Positions 24,069 to 32,444 of a stretch of DNA of 64,000 nucleotides are shown piece by piece. The first letter of the stretch is position 1, and each line of letters opens with the position of its first letter. The DNA is from Aliishimia sp965656085 (GTDB taxonomy: Bacteria > Pseudomonadota > Alphaproteobacteria > Rhodobacterales > Rhodobacteraceae): positions 62,001-126,000 of the forward strand of contig CBFHJA010000003.1 of assembly GCA_965656085.1 (NCBI GenBank). The letters are read 5' to 3'. The notes beneath the pieces were generated by a model. That model worked only from the letters and a program-made list of their open reading frames with translations. It was not told the DNA's origin and did no database searches. Position numbers and translations under genes: made by a program.

Positions 24069-25145
24069 CTACCGGCTGAGCCCGCCATGCAAGGTCGGCA
24101 CGTCGAGCGCGGAGAAGCCGTAATGGCGCAGCCAGCGCAGGTCGCTGTCGAAGAAGGCGCGCAGGTCGGGGATGCCGTATTTCAGCATCGCGATCCGGTC
24201 GATGCCCATGCCGAAGGCAAAGCCCTGCCACTCATTCGGGTCGATGCCACCCGCTTGCAGGACCTTGGGGTGCACCATGCCGGAGCCGAGGATTTCGAGC
24301 CAGTCGTCACCCTCGCCAACCTTGAGCGTGCCGCCCTCCCAAGAGCAGCGGATATCGACCTCGGCGGAGGGCTCGGTGAAGGGGAAATGCGAGGCGCGGA
24401 AACGCAGCTCGACGCCGCCCTCGACCTCGAAATAGGCCCGGACGAACTCTTCGAGCACCCATTTGAGGTTCGCCATGCTCAGGTCGCGGTCGATGGCAAG
24501 GCCCTCGACCTGGTGGAACATCGGCGTGTGGGTCTGGTCATAGTCGGCGCGGTACACGCCGCCGGGGCAGATCACCCGCATCGGGGCGCCCATCTTCTCC
24601 ATGGAGCGGATTTGCACCGGGGAGGTGTGGGTGCGCAGCACATGGGGCGGGCGCTCGTCGCCCTCGGCGCGGTGCATGTAGAAGGTGTCCATCTCGGCGC
24701 GCGCCGGGTGGTGGCCGGGGATGTTGAGCGCGTCGAAATTATACCAGTCGGTGTCGATGCGCGGGCCCTCGGCGACCGAGAAGCCCATCTCGGCGAAGAT
24801 CGCGGTGACCTCCTCGGAGACCTGAGAGATCGGGTGCAGCGTGCCCGCCGGGCGGCGGCGGCCCGGAAGGGTGACGTCGAGCCATTCGGTGCGCAGGCGC
24901 TCATCGAGCGCGGCATCGGCGAGCGCGGCTTTCTTGGCGGCCAGCGCGGAGTTGATCTCGTCCTTCAGGGCGTTGAGCGCCGGGCCCGCCGTCTGGCGCT
25001 CCTCGGGCGTCATCTTCCCAAGCTCGCGCATCTTCAGGCTGATCTCGCCTTTCTTGCCAACCGCCTGCACGCGCAACTCTTCCAGACCAGCCTCGTCGTC
25101 CGCCTCCGCGATCAGACCCAGATATTTCTCGCGCAGATCGTCCAT
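24069..25145 (-). CDS. pheS: Phenylalanine--tRNA ligase alpha subunit
   Basis: The 358-residue protein has the usual length and layout of bacterial PheRS alpha. An N-terminal helical coiled-coil (about 1-100) is followed by the class II catalytic core, with motif 2 around MFHQVEGLAIDRDLS and motif 3 in GFAFGMGIDRIAMLKYGIPD near the C-terminus. It pairs with PheT to charge tRNA-Phe in the cytoplasm. pheT does not follow: the next genes on this strand are a small membrane protein, a gene fragment and the giant gene. rpmI-rplT, often upstream of pheS, lies 6.5 kb away on the same strand, with mixed-strand genes between. Confidence 0.97.
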   Translation of the reverse strand: MDDLREKYLGLIAEADDEAGLEELRVQAVGKKGEISLKMRELGKMTPEERQTAGPALNALKDEINSALAAKKAALADAALDERLRTEWLDVTLPGRRRPAGTLHPISQVSEEVTAIFAEMGFSVAEGPRIDTDWYNFDALNIPGHHPARAEMDTFYMHRAEGDERPPHVLRTHTSPVQIRSMEKMGAPMRVICPGGVYRADYDQTHTPMFHQVEGLAIDRDLSMANLKWVLEEFVRAYFEVEGGVELRFRASHFPFTEPSAEVDIRCSWEGGTLKVGEGDDWLEILGSGMVHPKVLQAGGIDPNEWQGFAFGMGIDRIAMLKYGIPDLRAFFDSDLRWLRHYGFSALDVPTLHGGLSR

Positions 25146-25249
25146 CGCCGCACCCTCGTGATTGTCGCGCCCCTGCTACCGTGCGCCGGGGCAAGCTTCA
25201 AGACGTCAAACCGGGTGACATTCGCCGCGTCGCTGGCTATTCGGTCCGG

Positions 25250-26032
25250 ATGGACGCGCTGTCGCCGATCATGCTGGGATTTCTGGGCAGCCTTGCCGCG
25301 GGCCTGATGACCGCGGCCGGGGCCATGCCGGTGCTCTTCGGGCGCACGCCGGGCCCGGCCATGCGCGATCTGTCCCTTGGATTTGCCGCCGGGGTGATGC
25401 TCTCGGCGTCGTTCTTCTCGCTGATCATTCCGGCCTTGGACACGGCGACGCTCCGGCATGGGGATGGCGCTCTGCCCGCCGCGATTGTCTGCGTTGCAAT
25501 CCTGATCGGCATGGGCCTTGTGGCGCTGCTCAACGAAACGCTGCCGCATGAACATTTCACGTCCGGCAGCGAAGGGCCGCAAAGCAGATCACTCAGACGC
25601 ATCTGGCTCTTCATCATCGCGATCACGATTCACAATTTCCCCGAGGGTCTCGCCGTCGGTGTGGCATTTGGCGCAGAGGGTTTCTCGGGCGGGATGCCGC
25701 TGGCCGTTGGTATCGGCCTGCAAAACCTGCCTGAGGGCCTTGCGGTCGCGGTTGCGCTGCTTGGGGAGGGTTATAGCCGCCTGCGGGCCTTTGGCATTGC
25801 CGCCCTGACCGGTATCGTCGAGCCGATGGGCGGTCTCCTCGGCGCGGCGGTTATCACAGTCTCCAAACCGCTGCTGCCATGGGGGCTGGCCTTTGCCGCC
25901 GGGGCGATGCTCTACGTGATCAGCCATGAGATCATCCCAGAAACCCATCGCAGCGGCCACCAGACCCTCGCCACGCTCGGACTGTCGGTCGGGCTGGTGC
26001 TGATGTTGTTTCTCGACGTCTGGCTGGGCTGA
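25250..26032 (+). CDS. ZIP-family metal transporter
   Basis: A membrane protein of 260 residues from the ATG at 25250; an earlier in-frame ATG at 25181 would add 23 hydrophilic residues that do not look like ZIP sequence. About eight hydrophobic helices are visible. The ZIP metal-binding helices carry HNFPEGLAVGVAFG and, after it, QNLPEGLAVAVAL, followed by EPMGGLLGAA. A histidine-containing loop with the phrase NETLPHEHF lies between helices 3 and 4. This fits ZupT-like uptake of Zn2+ or other divalent metals across the inner membrane. It is transcribed divergently from pheS. Confidence 0.88.
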   Translation: MDALSPIMLGFLGSLAAGLMTAAGAMPVLFGRTPGPAMRDLSLGFAAGVMLSASFFSLIIPALDTATLRHGDGALPAAIVCVAILIGMGLVALLNETLPHEHFTSGSEGPQSRSLRRIWLFIIAITIHNFPEGLAVGVAFGAEGFSGGMPLAVGIGLQNLPEGLAVAVALLGEGYSRLRAFGIAALTGIVEPMGGLLGAAVITVSKPLLPWGLAFAAGAMLYVISHEIIPETHRSGHQTLATLGLSVGLVLMLFLDVWLG

Positions 26033-26106
26033 CGGGAACCCCGAACAGGAGCGTTGAGCTTTCCCGCCGGACCTGTATGGTTTTTTCACAGCAAGGGGGG
26101 ACGGAC

Positions 26107-27666
26107 ATGACCATTTACACAAGCCAATTTCCTGAGGTGGCGCTTACGGAGAAGACGGTTACGCAGCGCGTCTTTGAAGGGATCGACCCCGGCAGCACCA
26201 TCCTCACCGATGGACCCACGGGCCGCTCCATGACCGGCGCGCAATTCATCGGCGCGGTGAAAGCGCTGGCCGGGGGGCTCACCGCGCGCGGCTGGGGTGC
26301 GGGCAAGACCGTGGCGATCATGGCGCCCAACTTGCCGGAATATGGCGTTGTGTTTCACGCGGCGGCCTGGGCGGGCGGAACGATCACCACGATCAACCCG
26401 ACCTATACCGCCCATGAGGTGACCCACCAGCTAAAGGACTCCGGCGCAGATGTGCTGGTCACCATCGCGATGTTCGCCGAGACCGCCAAGGCCGCCATCG
26501 CGGGCACCGGCGTGTCGGAGATCGTGGTGATCGGCGATGCGCCCGAGGGGATGATCCCGCTCTCAGACCTGATGACCAGCCCGCCGCTGGCGGAACAGGT
26601 GCCGGTGGATGTGACCGAGCATGTGGTCGTGCTGCCCTATTCGTCCGGCACCACCGGGCTGCCCAAGGGTGTGATGCTGACCCACCGCAACCTCGTGGTT
26701 AATATCGATCAGGCGCTGGAGCCGGCAGACATTGCCCCGGGCGAGATCACCGTGGCGTTTCTGCCGTTTTTCCACATCTACGGGATGCAGGTGCTGCAAA
26801 ATATCTATCTGGCGGGCGGGTGCGGTTTGGTGACCATGCCGCGCTTCGATCTGGAGCAGTACCTGCAACTGGTCACAGAGCACAAGACGCCGCGCCTGTG
26901 GATCGTGCCGCCGGTGGCGCTGGCGCTCGCCAAGCACCCGCTTGTCGACCAATACGATCTGTCCTGCGTCGAGCAGGTGTTCTCGGCCGCGGCCCCGCTG
27001 GGCGCGGATGTGGCCGAGGCAATGGCGGCGCGGCTCGGATCAACGGCCGCGCAAGGCTATGGAATGACGGAGCTTTCCCCGGTCAGCCATGTCTCGCCGA
27101 AAGGCCTCGGAAAGCCGGGTGCGTCAGGGGTTATCGTTGGCAGCACCGAATGCCGCATCGTCGATCCGGACACCGGCGAGGACCTTGCGCCGGGCGAAGA
27201 TGGCGAGCTTTGGGTGCGCGGCCCACAGGTCATGAAGGGCTATCTGAACAACGAGAAGGCCACCGCCGAAACCATCACCGAGGACGGCTGGCTGCGCACC
27301 GGCGACATCGCTCATTTCGATGAAGAGGGCTATCTCTTAATCACGGATCGCTTGAAAGAGCTCATAAAATACAAGGCATTTCAGGTCGCCCCGGCGGAGC
27401 TTGAGGCGGAGTTGGTGACTCACCCGGCGGTGGCCGATGCCTGCGTGATCGGCAAGCCGGACGATGAGGCGGGCGAGGTTCCGATGGCCTTCGTCGTCGC
27501 CGTCCCGGGCGCCCCGGCCCCGACGCTGGAGGAGATACAAGACTACCTGAGCGATCGCGTGGCGCATTACAAACAGATCCGCGCGCTGCAGGTGATCGAC
27601 GAGATCCCCAAATCCGCATCGGGCAAAATCCTCCGCCGGTTCCTGCGTGACGGCAGCAAGACCTAA
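26107..27666 (+). CDS. 4-coumarate--CoA ligase-like acyl-CoA synthetase
   Basis: A 519-residue ANL-superfamily enzyme that activates a carboxylic acid as acyl-AMP and then forms the CoA thioester. The ATP-loop YSSGTTGLPKGV is at about residue 178, GYGMTE at about 317, the TGD motif in WLRTGDIAHFD, the hinge in ITDRLKELIKYKAFQV, and the catalytic lysine in PKSASGKILRRFLRD. Overall it resembles the 4CL/plant-type clade, so an aryl or medium-chain acid is likely, but the substrate is not fixed by the sequence. I chose the ATG at 26107 because an AGGGGGGA ribosome site sits just upstream. Confidence 0.88.
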   Translation: MTIYTSQFPEVALTEKTVTQRVFEGIDPGSTILTDGPTGRSMTGAQFIGAVKALAGGLTARGWGAGKTVAIMAPNLPEYGVVFHAAAWAGGTITTINPTYTAHEVTHQLKDSGADVLVTIAMFAETAKAAIAGTGVSEIVVIGDAPEGMIPLSDLMTSPPLAEQVPVDVTEHVVVLPYSSGTTGLPKGVMLTHRNLVVNIDQALEPADIAPGEITVAFLPFFHIYGMQVLQNIYLAGGCGLVTMPRFDLEQYLQLVTEHKTPRLWIVPPVALALAKHPLVDQYDLSCVEQVFSAAAPLGADVAEAMAARLGSTAAQGYGMTELSPVSHVSPKGLGKPGASGVIVGSTECRIVDPDTGEDLAPGEDGELWVRGPQVMKGYLNNEKATAETITEDGWLRTGDIAHFDEEGYLLITDRLKELIKYKAFQVAPAELEAELVTHPAVADACVIGKPDDEAGEVPMAFVVAVPGAPAPTLEEIQDYLSDRVAHYKQIRALQVIDEIPKSASGKILRRFLRDGSKT

Positions 27667-27858
27667 CTCGCGTTCCCGCCCTATGCGGCGGGGACAGCCC
27701 TAAGACATTCACATCCGAGCGGCAGGCACGCCGGCCCACAGGGTTCCTTGTATCGATCGGCGCAACCAAAATGCGTATCGCGGTGATGATGATCTGGTAG
27801 GCCAGTAGCCAAGGCGGACGCCGATGGGCTTTCACGGGTGGAGCGCTATGCTGGAGCT

Positions 27859-28984
27859 TCAGGGGTGAGATGCGGAATACGTGATCCGGCGCAGGAGCCT
27901 TTCAAAAGGTCCCAGCTTGGCATAGCTCTGGTAGCTTAGCAGCGACGCCATCAAACCTGCCGTGACAGCAACTGCGAGGACAACGGCGGTCAAGCCGTCC
28001 ACTGCGCCCCAAAGGCCCAGTCCGTAGCCCGAGAAGATCTTCGACAGGACAATCGACTGGCTCTGATAGATGCTAAGGCTTGACCCTCCGGCGGCCAGCG
28101 CCTTGGACATGATCGACCCGGCGGGCGCGAGACGGCTGCGATCAGGCCGAGATAGCCAAGGGTCGCGACCGGCGCTGCGATTGCGGTCGTTACCACGCTG
28201 GGCACCGGTGATCCCCATAGCCAGATCGCGGCCCCCGCGACAGACAGCACGGCGCCCGGCCCGAGACACCAGTGCCGCGCGCGCTGCCGGAGCGGATGCC
28301 CGGCATCGTCGATCATGCCGGACTTCACAGCCGCCAGCCCGAGGCAGAACCAGCCAAGCGCGGAGGTGCCTTGGATGACAAGGAAGTCGGCATGATGACC
28401 GCGAAGCCGATGCTGCGGAACTCAGCCGCGTCAAGGAACCCGCCGTCCGTGAGGATCGCGCGTTCCGACGCGAAAAGGTCGGGCGGTGTGTCCGGTGTGG
28501 CGAGCAGCAGCGGGGGCCCGATGAGGGCCTGCAGAACAAGCAGCTCGGAGCCAACCCGCACGAGGCGCCGCACCGGCCAATCCCGATAGAGATAGAAAAT
28601 GGCGCCCGTGCCCGCGTAGATGGTCAGGTTATCGCCAGGCAAAAAACAGGCAGCCGTGGGCGATACCGAGGATCAGCAGGCCAATCATCCGGTTATGATA
28701 GATGCGCCCGAATGGCAGCCCCCGCCGCGCGGCCGACCGCATAAGAAACCCCAGCCCCGCCCCAAACATGAAGGAAAACAGCCCGTAGGTCTTGAGCAGC
28801 GCCAGCCCGTTGACCAACCACAGGGTGATCACATCAAGGGCAGTCTCGCCAGCCGGGTCGGCAAAGCCGGTCAACGCGGAGAAGCGATATACTGAACGTT
28901 CACGACAACGTTTCCGAACAGCGCGAAGAACCGCAGGTAGTCGGGCATCAAGGCGCGCTGGTGTGCCGTCGTGGCCACCGTCAT
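27859..28984 (-). pseudogene. Frameshifted DUF418 (YeiB-like) membrane protein gene
   Basis: The minus strand reads pieces of one DUF418 protein in different frames. An N-terminus MTVATTAHQRALMPDYLRFF starts at 28984. It continues with LTGFADPAGETALDV and MFGAGLGFLMRS in a second frame, then GDNLTIYAGTGAIFYLYRDW, then KSGMIDDAGHPLRQRARHW, and last SLSIYQSQSIVLSKIFSGYG with a GPFERLLRRITY-type end. At least four frame changes are needed, near 28885, 28635, 28390 and 28130; the second lies by a run of six A. The start overlaps the TetR stop as TGATG, so the two were once co-translated. The intact protein would be a multi-pass membrane protein of uncertain function. Confidence 0.75.
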
Positions 28985-29586
28985 CAGCGGGTGAAGACCG
29001 ACAGCGCCAAGGTCAGCATTTGCCGGATGCGGGCCTTGTCCTCGCCGGAGGCACGCTGGGTAATGGCGAGCGCGAGTTGCTCGCCGAGATACACCGCGCC
29101 GGCCTCAATCGAAAGCCCGTCCGGCCACTCCCCGGCGTCGCGGGCCGTTTGCAGGAAATGCGCATAGGCCACCTGCGCCGCCGCGTCGATTTCCTCCACC
29201 CGGGCCAGCGTTGCGGGCCCGAGGCGGTGCTTGCCCGCGCGCATTTTGTAGAACAGGCAGCCCGTCTCCATTCGGGGATCGTCGCTGGCAAAGTCGATCA
29301 GCGCGTCCAGTGTCGCGTGCAGCCCCGTGCCGGACTGAAGGATCGCGAACATCTCCGATAGCACCTGCTCGGCATACCGGTCCAGCACCGCGCGCGACAG
29401 CCCGTCCTCGCTGCCGAACACCCGGTAGAGCGAGGGTTTGGAGATGCCTGCCAGCTTGCACACGGTATTGACCGACACATCGGCGGGATCGTCCTTCCAA
29501 TAGGCGGCCATCGCGATGTCGAGCACCTTGTCGGAATCCATCGTCCGGGGCCGTCCCCGACCGGGTTTTGCATCTTGATCAGACAT
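28984..29586 (-). CDS. TetR/AcrR-family transcriptional regulator
   Basis: A 200-residue repressor-type protein. The N-terminal helix-turn-helix is at about residues 20-65, with VSVNTVCKLAGISKPSLYRVFGS as the recognition region, and a helical ligand-binding domain follows. The arrangement KPSLYRVFGSEDGL is typical of the TetR/AcrR family. It is transcribed divergently from the SnoaL-like gene at 29703, and two matching palindromes lie between them, so it very likely controls both its own operon and that gene. The broken DUF418 gene follows with an overlapping stop/start. Confidence 0.9.
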   Translation of the reverse strand: MSDQDAKPGRGRPRTMDSDKVLDIAMAAYWKDDPADVSVNTVCKLAGISKPSLYRVFGSEDGLSRAVLDRYAEQVLSEMFAILQSGTGLHATLDALIDFASDDPRMETGCLFYKMRAGKHRLGPATLARVEEIDAAAQVAYAHFLQTARDAGEWPDGLSIEAGAVYLGEQLALAITQRASGEDKARIRQMLTLALSVFTR

Positions 29587-29591
29587 TTTTA

Positions 29592-29603
29592 TACCTATTG
29601 GTA
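29592..29603. promoter_or_regulatory. Candidate TetR operator, copy 1 (TACC-N4-GGTA)
   Basis: TACCTATTGGTA is an inverted repeat with 4-base arms, placed 6 bases before the TetR start codon. The same arms and spacing recur at 29637, with centres 45 bases apart. The position in the divergent intergenic region suits an autoregulated TetR repressor. Binding is inferred. Confidence 0.6.
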
Positions 29604-29636
29604 CTTTAATTCTTGACGCGCCATCTTAGATATTTG

Positions 29637-29648
29637 TACCAATCGGTA
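29637..29648. promoter_or_regulatory. Candidate TetR operator, copy 2 (TACC-N4-GGTA)
   Basis: TACCAATCGGTA, the second inverted repeat with the same arms, lies 54 bases before the start of the SnoaL-like gene. The extended arms GTACCAAT here and ATTGGTAC at 29597-29604 are also reverse complements of one another, so the two sites could be read as one large inverted repeat. A TTGACG hexamer lies between them at 29613, but I cannot fix a promoter. Confidence 0.6.
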
Positions 29649-29702
29649 ACAGAAGGCACAAGCTGGAAAACGACCCAATCTCAACCTCAAAGGATATCTA
29701 TC

Positions 29703-30560
29703 ATGATCAAGACACTCTTTGCCGCCACCGCAGCCACCGTGATCGCCACCGGTGCGTTTGCCGATGAACACGCATCCCTAAAGCCGCTCGTCGGCCAGTT
29801 CTTGGGCGCTGTCCTGCAGGGCGACGTCGACACGATGCGGGAATTGGCCAACCCGGACTACATCCAGCATAACCCCTTCATCCCGACCGGGCTGGAGCCG
29901 TTCATCGATATGTTGCCGGTGCTGCAAGAGGCGGGCACGACCGCCGAGAATATCCGCATGTTCGAAGACGGCAACTATGTCTTCATGCACAACATCTGGC
30001 GTAATGCCGCCCCGTTCGGCGCTGATGAGATGGTATCGTTCGACATCATCCGCGTGGATGAAAATGGAAAAGTCGCCGAACACTGGGATGCGTTGCAGCC
30101 CCTCGTGTCAGAAACCGCCAGCGGCAGAACGCAAACCGACGGTCCGACCGAGGTCACCGATCTGGACAAGACCGAGGAAAACAAGGCCTTGGCCGTTGCG
30201 TTGATCGAGGATGTGCTCATGGGCAAGAACCCGGCCAAGATCACAGAGTACATCAGTGCCGAGAGCTACGCGCAGCACAACCCGGCGATCGCGGACGGGC
30301 TGGACGGCATCATCTCGGCCGTGGAGACGCTGACAGCGCAGGGCAACATGTTCGTCTACACCGAGATCCACGCGGTGCTGGGTGAGGGCAACTTCGTGCT
30401 GACGGTCAGCGAGGGGGAATGGAGCGGCCAGACACACGCCTTCTATGACCTGTTCCGCATGGATGACGGGATGATCGTCGAGCATTGGGACGTGATCCAG
30501 CCGGTCCCGACCGAGGGTCTGGCCAATACCAACGGCATGTTCACCGGCTTCGACAACTAA
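29703..30560 (+). CDS. Exported protein with two SnoaL-like domains
   Basis: A 285-residue protein with a signal peptide (MIKTLFAATAATVIATGAFA, cleavage near residue 20), so it should act in the periplasm. Two NTF2/SnoaL-like units follow. Each has a D.Y.QHNP- or SYAQHNP-type strand, a central HN or VYTEIHAVLGEG strand, and an EHWDALQP or EHWDVIQP end. Such tandem SnoaL-like proteins are often annotated as predicted aldol-condensation or ester cyclase-like enzymes; the activity cannot be assigned from sequence. It is divergent from the TetR gene with a shared operator region. Confidence 0.85.
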   Translation: MIKTLFAATAATVIATGAFADEHASLKPLVGQFLGAVLQGDVDTMRELANPDYIQHNPFIPTGLEPFIDMLPVLQEAGTTAENIRMFEDGNYVFMHNIWRNAAPFGADEMVSFDIIRVDENGKVAEHWDALQPLVSETASGRTQTDGPTEVTDLDKTEENKALAVALIEDVLMGKNPAKITEYISAESYAQHNPAIADGLDGIISAVETLTAQGNMFVYTEIHAVLGEGNFVLTVSEGEWSGQTHAFYDLFRMDDGMIVEHWDVIQPVPTEGLANTNGMFTGFDN

Positions 30561-30630
30561 ACGCCCAGGCGAGCCGGACCAAGGCAGGCGGGAGAACGCC
30601 TCTCGCCTGCGACATGGCAAAGATCAGGAC

Positions 30631-31437
30631 ATGGCTCCGCGCAGGCCACACGGCGCACCCTGCAGGATGCAAGACAGGAATACCACATTGCCCGCCTCTG
30701 ACCTGACCCCCGAGAGATTTCGCGAGCGCCCCGATGTCGTTCGGGCCGTGCAAGCCCCGCGGTCCCTGCGCAGCGTGCTCAACTACCTGTGCGGCTGCGA
30801 TACCGCCGATCCGGCAACCCGCGACAGCCTGAACCGCGATGAGACCGTGCGACCGCTGATGGCGATCTGGTTTCAGAGCGGCCGGGCCCTCGATGCGTTT
30901 TGCCAACCCTTTGCACCGGTTGTGCGTGAATTAAGGGCCGATCCGCCGAGTTTGACCGGCGACGATTGGGACATCCTTGAAGGCAACGTCGCCAAGGTGC
31001 TGCTGGCGGACCAATTGTCGCGATCGTGTTTTCGCGGCAGCGCCGAAGCGTTTTCCTATGATCCGATTGCGCGCGACCTGATGCGCGCGTTGATGGCCCC
31101 GCAGATGATCAAAGACACGCTCCGCCTTCCGGCGGCCATCCTCTATCTGTTGCCATGGGCTCTGGCACATTCGGAAGATGCGACGGATCTGGACCTGGCT
31201 TGCGACTTTATCGATATGGCCATCGGGGCCCATCCGAATTTCAGACTGTTTTCCGAACGCAACAAGCCGGCCATCGATCAGCACCGACAAGTGCTGCAAA
31301 AATTCGGCCGGTACCCGCAGCGAAACGCCGAATTTGGTCGCGAAAACACAGTGGCGGAACAGGCATGGCTGGATGACACGGAAAACCTGCCGATCTGGGC
31401 GGGCGGCAAAGCGACGTTCAGCCAAAAGGTATCGTAG
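30631..31437 (+). CDS. DUF924 family protein
   Basis: The C-terminal two thirds match DUF924: WFQSGRALDAFC, then LLADQLSRSCFRGSAEAFSYD, LLPWALAHSED, HRQVLQKFGRYPQRNAEFGR and EQAWLDD. The family has an all-helical TPR-like fold and no agreed biochemical role. The start is uncertain: ATGs at 30631 and 30667 are both in frame and neither has a strong ribosome site. The N-terminal 40 residues are not family-like. It is on the opposite strand to rplT, with a strong terminator between them. Confidence 0.8.
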   Translation: MAPRRPHGAPCRMQDRNTTLPASDLTPERFRERPDVVRAVQAPRSLRSVLNYLCGCDTADPATRDSLNRDETVRPLMAIWFQSGRALDAFCQPFAPVVRELRADPPSLTGDDWDILEGNVAKVLLADQLSRSCFRGSAEAFSYDPIARDLMRALMAPQMIKDTLRLPAAILYLLPWALAHSEDATDLDLACDFIDMAIGAHPNFRLFSERNKPAIDQHRQVLQKFGRYPQRNAEFGRENTVAEQAWLDDTENLPIWAGGKATFSQKVS

Positions 31438-31549
31438 CGGGCGCACGGCGGACCGTTTGCTGGCCCGCCAGAACCCCGGCTTTCCCGCCGCAGCCCCGCT
31501 GCAGCAGACGGGTCCGCCCAGGGGGCGTGCTCGGGATCGGTCCGCAGCT

Positions 31550-31577
31550 AAAAAGGCGCCTCGGGAGGCGCCTTTTC
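31550..31577 (-). terminator. Rho-independent terminator of rpmI-rplT
   Basis: A perfect hairpin with 12-base arms (AAAAGGCGCCTC and its complement) lies 29-56 bases past the rplT stop. On the minus strand it is followed by a short U run. The symmetry also allows it to stop transcription from the DUF924 side. Confidence 0.85.
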
Positions 31578-31605
31578 GGGTTGGTTTGCTAGAGGGCCAT
31601 CCGGC

Positions 31606-31971
31606 TTACGCGTTCAGCGCGCCTTGGGCCTGAGCGACGATCGCGCCGAACGCTTCGGGCTCGTTCACCGCCAGATCGGCGAGGACTTTGCGGTCCACCT
31701 CGATGCCCGCCAGCGTCAGACCGTTGATGAAGCGGCTGTAGGTCAGAGCCTCGTCATGGGCGCGCACGGCGGCGTTGATGCGCTGGATCCACAGAGCGCG
31801 GAAGTTGCGCTTGCGGTTCTTGCGGTCGCGGGTTGCATATTGGTTCGCCTTGTCGACGGCCTGACGCGCCACCTTGAAGGTGTTCTTGCGGCGGCCATAA
31901 TAGCCCTTCGCGGCCTTGACGACTTTCTTGTGACGGGCGTGGGTGACTGTTCCACCTTTGACTCGGGACAT
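31606..31971 (-). CDS. rplT: 50S ribosomal protein L20
   Basis: A 121-residue basic protein with the L20 signature: MSRVKGGTVTHARHKKVVK at the N-terminus, GYYGRRKNTFKVARQAV, then RNRKRNFRALWIQRINAAVR. It binds 23S rRNA and is needed early in 50S assembly. It follows rpmI by 14 bases on the same strand, the usual L35-L20 pair. infC is not in the window. Confidence 0.98.
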   Translation of the reverse strand: MSRVKGGTVTHARHKKVVKAAKGYYGRRKNTFKVARQAVDKANQYATRDRKNRKRNFRALWIQRINAAVRAHDEALTYSRFINGLTLAGIEVDRKVLADLAVNEPEAFGAIVAQAQGALNA

Positions 31972-31985
31972 ATCTCAGGCTCCTC

Positions 31986-32186
31986 TTAGCGGTCGTAGGG
32001 CATGAAGCCCTTGATGATCTTTGCGTCCGGCTCGGACAGCACCGTGGTGCCGCGCGCGTCGCGAATGAATTTCTTGTGACGCTTGATCATGCCGTGGCGT
32101 TTGCCGGCCTGACCGCCGATGACCTTCCCGGTCGCCGACACTTTGAAGCGCTTCTTAGCGCTCGACTTTGTCTTCATCTTAGGCAT
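31986..32186 (-). CDS. rpmI: 50S ribosomal protein L35
   Basis: A 66-residue basic protein beginning MPKMKTKSSAKKRFKVSATG and containing KRHGMIKRHKKFIRDARGT, diagnostic of L35. It is the first gene of the rpmI-rplT unit. About 260 bases upstream separate it from the divergent GNAT-like gene and must hold its promoter. I did not find a clear leader structure. Confidence 0.97.
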   Translation of the reverse strand: MPKMKTKSSAKKRFKVSATGKVIGGQAGKRHGMIKRHKKFIRDARGTTVLSEPDAKIIKGFMPYDR

Positions 32187-32444
32187 TTCCGTCTCCTATC
32201 TTGGGTCGGTCTTATACGCGACTCGGCATGCCATCTGGCCGGACGCGCGAACGAAGCCGCCGTATAGGAGGCATTGGGCTGCAAGGCAAGGGGGCTTGGG
32301 ACGACCTCTGATGGAATGTCGACTATGCGGGACAAAGCGGGCTTTCGCTACAGATGCTCCGATGACTGGTTTTCAGGAGCTATCTTCCGCGCTTAAGATG
32401 AATGAACAAGCAAGTAATATCCAGCACGATGGGCGATAGAGTCG

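Noticed and set aside
24051..25307. A 418-codon plus-strand frame over pheS
   Set aside because: It is the antisense shadow of pheS, whose motifs and length are unambiguous.
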